From Sipunculus nudus (taxonomy: Eukaryota > Annelida > Sipuncula > Golfingiida > Sipunculidae), in contig CM049317.1 in NCBI GenBank assembly GCA_026874595.1, positions 35,554,901 through 35,618,900 on the forward strand: 64,000 bases of DNA, written 5' to 3'. The notes beneath the pieces were generated by a model. It did no database searches. It worked only from the letters and a program-made list of their open reading frames with translations, and was not told the origin of the DNA. Below are positions 41,901-52,388 of the stretch, one piece after another. The position numbers and the translations under genes were made by a program. Numbering within the stretch: position 1 is the stretch's first letter; each line of letters starts with the position of its first letter.

Positions 41901-44900
41901 CAGTCACTGCGTACAGAAGAGGAATGTAAAGGTAATATTTCAGATGTTACTAGCCATTCCTTAAAGGCTTTTCAGAGCTTTTATTTGCGTTGGGAATAGA
42001 TGGATAACTAGAAATCTACCCCCCCCCCCTTCCCCCCCCCCCCCCAAAAAATGACATGTACACTTGTGCATGTAACCAGACACATTCAGCAACAAATTCA
42101 AATCCACTATCCGTCCATTAACAATTTGGTCTCTCAAAAAAAGATCACAGCCACACCTACACAAACATGAAACAAGGGACCTATGGGTCACGACGCTCAG
42201 CTGTTATATATGAAAAAAAAATAAAAAAAATATTTTTTAGAAATGAGGCACATGCTGGTTTTGTGTGGTAATAAATATAAGCTGTATTATGAGTTGTGGG
42301 TGTTTAGCTTATGTATGATTTTGATAGTATCTTTGGAGACAGGGAAGAGAATTGATTTCATTTATTTTATTAACAAATGGAGTGCTATTGTCACACAGAT
42401 TTTGACTTGGCCATATAACTTATAAGCAGAACATATAATATAAGAGTTTAACTATTTATTAAAAAAATTACAAATATTGTCCCAAATATAATTTTTATTA
42501 AAAATAATAAGAGAATCATATGATTTTTTAAAATGAAATATAACTGATATGATTATTAAAATAATATTAAAGAATATATTCATGAATGCATTCATGAATA
42601 CATTTTGAAAGTATTTGCACGAGTATTCATATACTTTCATTTTTACCTGAATTCCCATTCTTAATGCAAGAAATTTTATAATGGAGTACATAATCATATA
42701 CGTATTTAAATACAATTACAAAGTATTTGCACCATGTCTGGTATTTGTTCAGTTTTCACCAAACAATGATTTTGAGAATCCAGAATATACAAAATTCACA
42801 CATTTAAATAATGATCATAAGTACCTGGTTTTATGGCTTTTATTTATATTAAAAAATAACTGTAAAAAATTCATTTTGGACTAATTTCACATCAATGTAC
42901 ACACTAGACACAGTAGGAATCTAGATTAATATTATCAACTGCATCTTTGTCTATCATTAATTTCCTTCATATAATCCCTAATGATTAGTAATGAAAAATA
43001 TGATTTACTTCTTTATCATTAAAAATGAACTGAAAAATGCCATAGGTGACTGCATGGTGTTATTTGGAATATGTGACATTCTACCCATCGATACAAGATT
43101 CTTATATCATCAGTAACTGCAAGTTAATTTCCTGTTATTATAAACTAACAAATTCCTTTTCTATTTTTCTTTAATTTGTTATTAAAAACCAAGAAAAATT
43201 TATTAATTTATTGTTTATTGTTATGTTGTTGGTTAAAACTACTAGATGAGTTGGGTTGGACACCTGGATCAACTGTGGCTGGCCATAAGCTGCCTGGATT
43301 CTCGCCTCAAGCGTGCATAATTTGATGAAAGGTCAACAAGGTCAACATACAGGTGACTCAAGAGGGGCTGGAGAGAGCCAAAGTCTGACAGGGTCTCATA
43401 AAAACATTAATAAAAGCTACAATATTTGGCAAATTTCTTTCAGCTTTCTAAACTAAAAAGCTGAAATCCTTGTGTGTGCATGATATGAAAATTATATCAA
43501 CAGTGCTCTCAGGAAACAAACGTGCCATGGTCACAGTTGGGCAAAATTTAAGGTACTAATTTTATATTTATACTAATAACTTATAAAATTTGAAAAATTC
43601 AGAACTAATTTTGGGTATTCAATTGAATCTTGATTAAATAATGTTACATCCCTGACAATAAAATCTCTAGCTTCAGCAATGCCCTTGTTAAGGGAGTAAA
43701 TATATTTCTTGATTTTTTACAAAGTGCATTATGTTTGGTCCCATAACTTAAAAAAAATACACAATACTGACATCATTTCTGGCATGTGCATAGCGAATGT
43801 ATAGAAAAATATGTATATTATATATGATCAAAGTCAGATCAGTGGTTTTGATATTAGGCAGTCTTAAAGTGTAACAATGGGTTTTTAATGGAAAAAATGA
43901 AGTTTTTCATTGATATCTCGAAGGAATTAAGTCCTAGTGACCAAATTCTTGGCATGGTAGGGGACTTTGGAGAAATCTAACTGTATGCCAAATTTAAGGA
44001 ACTTAGAGCTGAAGCTCGGGAGCTGAGCTCTAGCAAACTGCATAACACTAGCAATATGTGACATGGTGCTTGAAAACTTGAATAAAATCTACAGTTTTTG
44101 ATCAACTGGTTTCAAATTTTTGGTGTTAACAGTTGAAATGCTAACAAAAACATGCTGTGAAAATTAAATCCACAGCAGTTACAGCAAAAAAACGTGCCAT
44201 GGTCAAAGTTGGGCAAAATTTAAGGTACCAATTTTTTATTTTGCTAATATTTTAAAAAATTTTAAAGATTTTGATCTAATTTTGGGTATACAATTTAATT
44301 TTGATTAATAAAAGTAATATCACTGGAAAAAAGTGCTTAGCTTTAACAAGTTTTGTGTTAAGTGATAAAATTTCTTTCCTGATTATTTACAAAATGCATT
44401 ATGTTTGGGCCCAAACCTTTTTGAATTATATAATACAGACCTAATTTCTGGCATGTACATAGGAATTATATAGAGGATTAGTTATAGGAAATATGAGGAA
44501 AAACAGATGAGTGGTTTTGATATTAGGCAGTCCTGAAGTGTGAAAATAGGTTTTTAATAAAAAATTGAGGTTTTTCCTTAATTTCTCAAAGGAATGAAGT
44601 CGCAAAGACCCAGTTTTCGGCTTGGTAGGAGATCTTGGGGACATCTAACATTATGCTGAATTTTGGATTCCTAGGTCTTATGGTTTCAAAACGTGCCACA
44701 TCTACGGACGGACGGACGGACGGACGGACGGACGGACAGACGGACGGACGATGGACAATGGACCACGACTATAGCTCAGATGACTTATAGTCAGCTGAGC
44801 TAAAAATCCTTAATCTTATGCCCCCGCCTCCTCCCCCCCCCCCAAAAAAAAACAAGGGACCTATGGGTCACTGTGCTCAGCTGACGTTAACCTTGAAGGT

Positions 44901-47900
44901 AAAAATCTTAAATAATATCTAATGGAGATAAAGTGTAAGAGGAAGAGGTAATAAAGGCCATGGTTGGTTTATATGATTGGTTTGTATTGATGAGCAAGAA
45001 ATTGTTGCAAAAAATATTTTGTGACCTGACCATGTGTTTCCTAATGTTGAAACTAAAGCATGTGAGCAGTTTGTGAACAAATGATCTGTACTATTATCAT
45101 GATCATTAGTTGGTTTTTCGATTAACAACATAAAACAGGGCAAACAAAGCCTGATCTCAAATTCTGCTGAGGCAGGAAAATAATGAACAAATGTTTGTAT
45201 TAAATCCTGATTTTTTTATCACATCAATTATTTTCTAATTTAAGTTTATATTTCTATACATTTCCAATTTAACATATATATCTGAATATAAAAGTTGATT
45301 CATAATTCTCAATTGCATCATCATAAATCTAAATCTTGTTAGATAACACCACATCATGCATACAAATGTTTATTTATTTTTTACCACAAAAATATATCTT
45401 TTAAATCTGCAAAACAATTAATATCTAAAAATAATACTTGATTTAGATTTCACAATTTTTAATTGTGTCTTTATTTATCCATAATGTGCTTCATATTTTA
45501 TAATAATTTAAGCATACTGATGGGTTCATTTTTATTTGTTAAAATCATTAATGAAAATTGATTTCTTTAAAAATGCTACATTACACAACATTGCATCTTC
45601 TGGATTACACCTTGAATAATTTTTTCAAGGAAAGTTTTTGCATATCGGAGTGGAAACAGCATTACAATTAAGGAGATACAGTGAAAACAAGAACAATTAC
45701 TGCATAACACTTGGTGGGTTGGGTTTGCAGGGGGGGGGGGTGATTGGGGTGGTGATATGAGAATAACTGTACACCTGTCACAGCAGGGAAACTCCCTCAG
45801 TGACTGTAACAAATCAGAAACACTGGCATAGCTGACTTCCAGTGACCTGGAGTGGGACCCCTGCATCTGTAGACAAACTAAATATTTATGTTTACATGCT
45901 GTGAAAATTAAATCAATGGTGCTTACAGGAAAAAAACGTGCCATGGTCAAAGTTGGGCAAAATTTAAGGTACTGATTTTTTTTTATGCTAATAACTTAAA
46001 AAATTTACAAAATTCAGATCTAATTTTGGGTAAACAATTGAATCTTAATTAAACATAGTTATATACTTGATAAAATAGACTTTAGTTTCAAAATTTTTCA
46101 TGTTAAGTGAGTTATTATTTTTCCTGATTTTTTACAAAGTCCATTATGTTTGGGCCCATAACTTAAAGAATTTATACTTTACAGACATAATTTCTGGCAT
46201 GTACATAGAAACTATATAGAGGAATATTTATGGTAAATATGAGGAAAAACAGATGAGTGGTTTTGATATAAGCCAGTCCTGAAGTGTGAAAATAGGATTT
46301 TAATAAAAAATTGAGGTTTTTCCTTAATTTCTCAAAGGAACAAAGTCGCAAAGACCCAGTTTTCGGCTTGGTAGGAGATCTTGGGGACATCTGACATTAT
46401 GCTGAATTTTGGATTCCTAGGTCTTACGGTTTCAAAACGTGCCACATCTACGGACGGACGGACGGACAGACGGACGGACGACGGACTATGGACCACGACT
46501 ATAGCTCAGATGACTTATAGTCAGCTGAGCTAAAAAATGACATATAAACTAGTGCATGTAACCAGACAAATTCAGCTACAAATTCAAATCCACTGTCCAT
46601 TAACATTTGGTCTCTCAGAGAATCCCCCGCCCCCGAAAGAAAAAGAAAAGCATGACTCCTCGAAGACATGTACATCATTGCTTTTAACCAGTCACATTAA
46701 GTCACAGAGTCAGTTAACAATTAACAGTTTAATGTCAATTAACAGTTTGGTGTATTTTGGTACTTGAAATCAGACTTTTGGTAGATTTCAAACTTGCTGA
46801 ACACACATTTCGTGTTGGTGATTTAATTAAAATCATGTATCATTAACACTGATGAGACTCAGCATGCAAAGTTTGAACAGAACTGGCAAATCAAGTCCCT
46901 CAGTTATGACACTTAAATTCATTATCATGGTTTGAGTAGAATTTCATACAAATGCTCCAATAGCTAATATTAGCTATAGCGAACACATTTTGTCTAATAG
47001 TCTTTTTGTGCCAATTCAACCTCTTCCATAGATCCCATCAAATTGAAATACAGTAAACCTGTATAGAAAGTTCCAGAAATATATAAACCTGTTTTTCTTT
47101 TTTTGTTTTTTTAAACGACTGATTTGTTTTACTGTTTCAGCTGTGATGCCTGCAGTGGCTTTTTGTGGCCGTCAAGCTCTCTTCAGAGAGGATCCAGCAT
47201 GCTTCCTGAGTACTGCCCAGGTTTGTGTGATAAAAATAACTTTGTTGAAATGCTAATAACATGTCACTATCAATATTTCGAAAGTAAGGTGGATTTAATT
47301 TTAGCTATTTTTTTATTCTTTTTTCCAGATCACTAATTTTAACATATAATATTTGAGAGCATTATATTTAGATATATATTTTGTGGGCAAAATCACAGAT
47401 CAAAGTTAATTAAATTTGATGTTCAGTTGTTTGTGCCTCCTTTAGCATTACATAAATCTGTTTGTTCTAGCTTTACAGCTGATCAGGTCCGCATGTAAAC
47501 TCCAAGGAGAATATTCTTAAACTAATTGTGGCCTATTTCACTTCATGATATGTTGTGAAAAAGTGGCTTGAACATCTCCTGGAGGAGATAACCCCTTTCT
47601 TGGTAATACCTGAATGGATTATTGTAAAATATGTCTGTTTGTTGATCTTGAAGAGTTTACCTACTGTACAAGACAGGAGGACAAATTCTGATTTATTTTA
47701 CATTATTTCTTGTAATTTTGAAAATGACAGCCAATAGCCCTGGGTTTATAATCCATCAGGGCATGCCAGGAATATGGTTTCCCGATAATAACACATTAAT
47801 AATGTTTATCTTAGAGTTTATCAATTTACCTAACACTTTTATGTTTTCTAATCTGAGAATAAATTTGAACTTATATTTTCCAGATTCAAGAGGAGCCTGT

Positions 47901-48042
47901 TCATCTTGTATTTGATGGGTCAAGTATGGATGGGCCCTTTGACCTAATGGTTGATTCTGCACCTGTTTGTTGGCGAAAATCTGCCAAGAAAGCAGTTGTC
48001 ACTTTCTTGGCAGCTTCATATGTTTTTAACCTCGCCTACTAG
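38747..48042 (+). CDS. gene 2: SAMD3-like family member, 8 exons, one frameshift
   Basis: Exons: 38747-38923, 39306-39411, 39889-40057, 40589-40688, 41074-41466, 41748-41931, 47141-47220 and 47884-48042; 1368 nt, about 455 residues. All junctions are GT..AG and every phase agrees, except that exon 3 carries one extra base near 40005-40030. Order: Ser/Thr-rich N-terminus; WKKPYLFPVKNLPQNLQDHL; LYEDVTKFTFYPVPDQYTDI; NYWRTKIREKFCNARKRRD; YYLPERPPGEDASTIRVHIE; MARTLADRREMVV; LADEYQRLTGKDLSNQVDEF; AVVTFLAASYVFNLAY and stop. From memory this is the order in the uncharacterised SAMD3-like family. Function unknown; no membrane or signal segment. It ends right after VFNLAY, where the family usually continues with a TLEFLQ segment. 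5' exons were not found. Confidence 0.78.
39306..39411 (+). CDS. gene 2 exon 2 (Glu/Ser-rich)
   Basis: The acceptor is TTTGTTCTAG and the donor GCAAA|GTAAGA. It reads ETENETAEGTACASIEPSNP and ends SGCSSPAK. Disordered linker. Confidence 0.65.
39889..40057 (+). CDS. gene 2 exon 3 (contains the frameshift)
   Basis: The acceptor is TTTGATTTAG and the donor CACTTT|GTATGT. In phase it reads VATVPLKPWKKPYLFPVKNL and QNLQDHLREKKGSGLYPKK. One extra base near the T-run at about 40016 then shifts it to SVLYEDVTKFTF, which is in phase with exon 4. This could be a real mutation or an assembly error in a homopolymer. Confidence 0.7.
40589..40688 (+). CDS. gene 2 exon 4 (YP..QYTDIIRGII)
   Basis: The acceptor is TTTATTTTGTAG and the donor ACAATT|GTAAGT. 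It reads YPVPDQYTDIIRGIIMKWPH then LASVANMEGIDTI. This is the most recognisable family block, parallel to YPGIGSSGEYTQIGKKML of gene 1. Confidence 0.78.
41074..41466 (+). CDS. gene 2 exon 5 (largest exon)
   Basis: The acceptor is TACTGTATTTCAG and the donor GATGAG|GTAAAT. 131 codons, open. It starts NYWRTKIREKFCNARKRRD (basic), then a Lys/Gly-rich linker, YYLPERPPGEDASTIRVHIE, DFAKIKTCMARTLADRREMV and TIMETFPWLWDEDE. Confidence 0.8.
41748..41931 (+). CDS. gene 2 exon 6
   Basis: The acceptor is ATACAAACAG and the donor GTAAAG|GTAATA. It reads LADEYQRLTGKDLSNQVDEF, SQKYWKAIIQMGQRIDEKKK and FVEHMQSLRTEEECK. Its phase (one base left over) fits exon 7, which lies 5.2 kb away across the family A repeats. 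Confidence 0.75.
42047..42138. repeat. 92-bp segment, repeated at 46536-46618
   Basis: AAAAATGACAT, GTGCATGTAACCAGACA, CAAATTCAAATCCACT and TTTGGTCTCTCA occur in the same order in both places. The two copies flank the pair of family A elements in gene 2's large intron. Confidence 0.75.
42173..44805. mobile_element. family A element, longer copy (two internal ~650-bp units)
   Basis: It starts AACAAGGGACCTATGGGTCA..GCTCAGCTG and ends TAGTCAGCTGAGCTAAAA. GCTCAGCTGA and TCAGCTGAGC are inverted ends. Units at 43480-44030 and 44150-44800 carry the same words as 13955-15246, and a GGAC microsatellite lies at 44703-44750 near the right end. Much of 42240-43230 is plain AT-rich sequence. No transposase frame was recognised. 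Confidence 0.6.
44851..46536. mobile_element. family A element, shorter copy
   Basis: It starts AACAAGGGACCTATGGGTCA..GCTCAGCTGA and ends TAGTCAGCTGAGCTAAAAAA, with one ~640-bp unit at 45895-46536. The unit includes ACGTGCCATGGTCAAAGTTG and the GGAC/GACG microsatellite (46450-46485). Two copies lie head to tail in the same intron. A G-run is at about 45730. Confidence 0.6.
46619..47140. other. end of gene 2 intron 6
   Basis: No repeat or gene recognised. It ends in a T-rich tract and the exon 7 acceptor. Confidence 0.5.
47141..47220 (+). CDS. gene 2 exon 7
   Basis: The acceptor is TTACTGTTTCAG and the donor GCCCAG|GTTTGT. It reads VMPAVAFCGRQALFREDPAC then FLSTAQ, fitting the family's 'LP.LF....FL.T' stretch. 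Phase 1 in, phase 0 out. Confidence 0.7.
47884..48042 (+). CDS. gene 2 exon 8, C-terminal
   Basis: The acceptor is ATTTTCCAG. It reads IQEEPVHLVFDGSSMDGPFD, then LMVDSAPVCWRKSAKKAVVT and FLAASYVFNLAY, with the stop at 48040-48042. VFNLAY is the family signature also seen as YYVFNL in gene 1 and YYVLNV in gene 0. Confidence 0.78.
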   Translation: MQEEPVHLVFDGSSMDGPFDLMVDSAPVCWRKSAKKAVVTFLAASYVFNLAY

Positions 48043-48179
48043 GACAAATTGGCCAAAACGCACATTTTTGCCCAAAAAGTTATCCTTAAGATAGACAACA
48101 ATTCAGAGGAACATGTACCGACTAGGCAATTTAAAGACCGTTACAAAGCTGACAGTGCTTAGCATGATTCCCTTACGAA

Positions 48180-48500
48180 AATGGAAAGTACTCACATATA
48201 TGTGCCTTATATGCCCCTTATAAGGGCCTTATATGTCCCTTATATTTCCCATATAAGTGCTGTGTATGTGAGTTATATGTATATTGCAGCTATATGTTTA
48301 GTCAGGCATTGTTATATGTGAGTTATAAGGGAGTTGTATGTTTGTTATATGTCAGTTATAAGGAGTTGCACATGAGGCCATTCTGTACATTTCATTTATA
48401 TGTGACTTGTATGGGAGATATAAGGGAGGTGAACGTGAAGGGGTTCTGTATATGTCAGTTATATGTCAGTTATAAGTTTATATACTGTGAGCTTACTGTT
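48180..48500. repeat. degenerate TATA-word repeat, left block
   Basis: Many variants of TTATATGTCAGTTATAAGG and CCCTTATAAGGGCC. No single period. Shares its words with 51985-52370. Confidence 0.75.
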
Positions 48501-49183
48501 CTATGAGATAGGACTTAGACATTTTCCAAGGGAACACAAATGCTGCAGAAACTTCTAAGTCCCAGCTCCATTATGGTTTTAAGAAAATGAATTATAATTG
48601 AATAATAAATACTGAAGACGTATTTTAAAATGGGTATCAAAATAACCAGCTTCCTCAGAACTTTATGTATATTAGAAAAATAATACTATAAATAATTTTT
48701 TTTTCATCTGACTTATTCATTAAGAAGTGTAAAATATAGTTTTCATGCATGCAGTAAAACATCATTTACACAAAACACAATACAAAAAAATAATTTGACT
48801 ATATTTCACATTGGTTATAATTTGTGCCCTTGATAATTATAAGAAAAAATAATTCTTTTGGAATGTAGTGTATATACAAGTACTTCAGCATCTAATTGCA
48901 ATTGATAACTACTTCATAAATACAGAACAAAGGGTACTGATGTAGTGTGCCACTGACCAATTATGGGAATACATAGGCATTAACCTAATATCATATTGGT
49001 TTTAGAAACAGCTCAGCACCCACACATTTTAGCAGTAAAATATTGCCACTGAAAATCAACAGCATTGATAAAAGCAGAGGTACTTAAAAAGAATAAGTAT
49101 CTGCATTCTTATTGTGACAATAACCAGCATTCTAATCAGTAAATTTCACTAGTATATGTAACTACCCCCCCCCCCCCCTGCAG

Positions 49184-51615
49184 ACAAGCTTGCTGTACAA
49201 GCACTCTCTGCAATGGGCCATTGACCTTACTGTACTCTGCCCTGGAATAGTGGTGATGTCACATGAATACTGTACAGGCTGTGCACAACTAAGGCATGCA
49301 GAGTCAGTTTACATCTGTGTGATAACATCCGGTAACCGTTGTACACACTTTGAAGAGAAGTTCTTTGTCAAGCTGCTCAAGCAGAAGGGGAATGTATAGC
49401 TGAAAAAATGTCTCATTGGTAAGTAATCTTGCATTATTTAAGTTATTTTTGCATAGTAAACCAGTGATTGCATAAAGATAACTTCACCTATCTTGGTTTG
49501 CCCTGCAAAAACAGAATTTGTGTGTTTCAAGATAACATTTCCTATTTGGTGGCCCATTTTTACAAAATACCACATTTTCTACAAAAAGCTGATGCTGTTG
49601 CCCCTATATAGTGACAATGTGCATGTTCTATGCACCAACAGGAAGCTAAGAACATATTCTTTTCAGTGGTGCTATTTGCAATAGGGTGTGGAAAAATCAA
49701 GAGTCAGCAGCAGGCCCTAAAATTACATATTGATTTAATTTCTGAATGTCCCCTACCTGTGAAGGGTTGATCAGTTAACCTACATAAAGCTTAATTGGCA
49801 CACAAATGCTATGAGTACCACATACTACCATTTTATTTGTTGAACCTATACATGGCTATTGACCATGTTATTATTTAGCTGAACTCTGGGTCATGAAAAG
49901 AAAAGCTGCTACAAGGTAATTATGTTTCTTTCCATTTTTCAAATTGACTTGAATTTTTCTGTCTTGCTAGAGTGCCCAAAAGTTATAATATGATTAAAAA
50001 TGTTTAATTATACAATATTTATAAGTTTTTTTTCAGCCAAAGTAAACATTAACACTGTTGATCATTGCTGAATTTACAGCCACTGTCTCAATTTTGATGA
50101 ATGCTTTTTTTATAAAATTGAAGAGAGGTTTGCTGTACTCAACCAAAACATATCAACTAATCAAATATTTTTTTACTATTGGAGTCTATCACACAAAAGC
50201 TCCTAAATTAAGCTTTAATTTAGTAATATGCCTTTCTACATGTCATTTACATATACTGTAAACACCAATTAATTAACAATTTGACACATAACACACTATG
50301 TTTCATAACAACCCATAAACCATTCATAACCATATGTATGAATTTAATCTGAATTTGACATCAGAAGATCAAGAACACTCTTTATAAAGGTCATGAGCAC
50401 TTTAAAGGGCTTGGTCCTCTGACTTTTCTTTTCCTTTGAAGTTTTTCTGACATATTCACTTTCATCACAAAAGAAAAAGCATAATAATTTGGGAATTTGT
50501 TTCACTAAGGATCAGATGATTTCATTAGGTACTGTTTTGATTCCCAAAGAGAAATCAAATCCGGTTCAATTTACAGGTTAATCAAGAGTGGGTTTTTAGT
50601 CCACCTTGAATGATTTCTTTTTACATGTACATGTATTAGTGCCATTTTACCATAAAAGATCAAGACGTCATTTTGAACATTACTGACCACCAATATATCA
50701 TTAATGTACTGTTTTAGTAATATTATTGATGTGAGGCCCTTTTTTAGTTAAATAATTTGTCTACTTAAATGTCAAAATATGCAAGACTCCATGTTCTTAA
50801 TTATTTATTTCCAACAACCTTTGTTTCTATGATTTGTTATGATTTCTTTACTTTTCTTAGAACCAGTATGAAGAAATGGTGCAGAAAGTATAAGGAGAGC
50901 CCAGATATCTCCAGCCCTTGCAAGAATTGTCTGGTAAGCATATTCAGTTTATCATATAAAGGAACATTTAAATCTTTTAGCAAATGGGAAATATTATGAA
51001 TTGTAAGGTTTTTTTTATCAAATAGCTGGAACTTACCATATTTGAAGTGCAAATTTGGTGGTTAACATTTATTGTGCATATGGGATATTAATACAACTGC
51101 TTACATGTTAAAATTGTTTCAACTGAGTAACCTACTTTCTGAACCTATGAGCATCTTTAAGCCACAGTGTCTGTCCTGTGACCAGTATATTTAATAATCT
51201 GTATGTTTGTATATACTCTGTATAACTGGAAAACTCTTCCTCTGTTAGTAATTGAGAAGTCCAACTGTATTAAATTATAATCCTAAATGTTAAACAGGCA
51301 TATTTTCAGAACATTTAAAACCCCTATATAGAGAGCAGATGTACTTTCAGTGAAATAAATTCTTTTCATTTTTTGACTTGTGTGTTGCCTCCAGATATGG
51401 TAAACTAATGTTAATGTTAAGAAAAGCAATACTAAGCATCAATGTCAAAAGATTATCTTTAAACTTATGTAATAAAATAATTAATTTGAGCAATAATGAC
51501 TATATGTGTATACTAAGACTGGCAACATTTGTTTTTGCAGGTCAAACAGGAGGGGACAGAAAAGGATTTAGAGTGTGGCAAGGCTGTATATTTCCTTCCA
51601 GCCTTCATTCCCTAA
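49184..51615 (+). CDS. gene 3: unrecognised Cys-rich protein, three exon-like segments
   Basis: Segments: 49184-49420 (acceptor CCCCCTGCAG, donor CATTG|GTAAGT), 50861-50933 (acceptor CTTTTCTTAG, donor TCTG|GTAAGC) and 51541-51615 (acceptor TTTTTGCAG, stop). They encode LTVLCPGIVVMSHEYCTGCA then QLRHAESVYICVITSG; MKKWCRKYKESPDISSPCKN; and VKQEGTEKDLECGKAVYFLP. Exons 2 and 3 join in phase. In exon 1 a TAG at 49397 precedes the donor, so that exon is either terminal or mutated. An AATAAA at 51697 follows the last stop. I do not recognise the family; the Cys and His spacing (C..SHEYC..C, then C..C) might bind metal. It lies between the inverted TATA-word blocks. Confidence 0.45.
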
Positions 51616-51696
51616 AATGACAACACTCTCAAATCTGACTGAACCAGGGAATTTTAAAAATCTTATGAAATCTTATTTTCAGTTTACAAATGTGTA

Positions 51697-51702
51697 AATA
51701 AA
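51697..51702 (+). terminator. polyadenylation signal after gene 3
   Basis: AATAAA 82 bp after the last stop codon of the exon-like segments. Confidence 0.4.
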
Positions 51703-51984
51703 CATTAATTTTGGCTATTGTATTTTCTTACTTTTATGTTTCATGTGTTTGCATCCATGTGACTGTGTGAAGTTGATGACCCCCAGTGTGACTGCAGGCC
51801 AGCATTGATTTCAAGGAATTGCACAGTGCAGGAAGCTCACCACACACACACACAAAGCTTAATTTCTACCATCTAACGTAATTGCTTGTGGAATAAAGAA
51901 AAGAGTAAACACCTTTCAAAACAGAACATACAACAGATAGTAACTGAGCTATTGACAAACAGCACAGAAGGTGCATACACTGGT

Positions 51985-52370
51985 CTTGTATGTGAGTTAT
52001 ATGTCATTTATAAGGGACATATATGGCACTTATAAGTCCCATATATGTCACATATATGTCACATATATGGGAGTTATAAGGCACATATATGGGAGTTATA
52101 AGGCACATATATGGGACATATATGGGAGTTATAAGGGACATGTATGGGATATATGGGAGTTATAGGGGACCTATATGTGGAAGCCTTATAAGTGACATAT
52201 AAGGCCCATATATGTGACATATAAGGCTCCTACCTAATTTGCATATAAAATCCATATACCCGACATATATGTGACATATATGGGAGTTATAAGGTTGGAT
52301 ATAAGGGACATATATGGCACATATATGTGCCTTATATGTGCCATATAACTTTCACATATATGGCACTTAT
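51985..52370. repeat. degenerate TATA-word repeat, right block
   Basis: ATATATGGGAGTTATAAGGC and CATATATGTGACATATA words are repeated about 15 times with variable spacing. In inverted orientation it matches the left block in content. Confidence 0.8.
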
Positions 52371-52388
52371 AAAAATTTTCGGTAAGGG

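Larger units (their letters stand above)
48168..52388. mobile_element. possible 4.2-kb element with inverted, TATA-word ends
   Basis: The left end CCCTTACGAAAAT (48168) and right end ATTTTCGGTAAGGG (to 52388) are inverted copies. Just inside each lies 300-400 bp built from TTATAAGG, ATATATG, GGCACTTATA and GGGAGTTATA words (48180-48500; 51985-52370). Between them are exon-like segments at 49184-51615. A clear target duplication was not found, so these could instead be two separate short elements in opposite orientation. Confidence 0.4.

Noticed and set aside
14220-46390. Similar minus-strand frames in all family A copies (14220, 14904, 44441, 46172) as a conserved small protein
   Set aside because: Short, no common start, and similarity is explained by the repeat DNA; a codon-position test would be needed to revive this.
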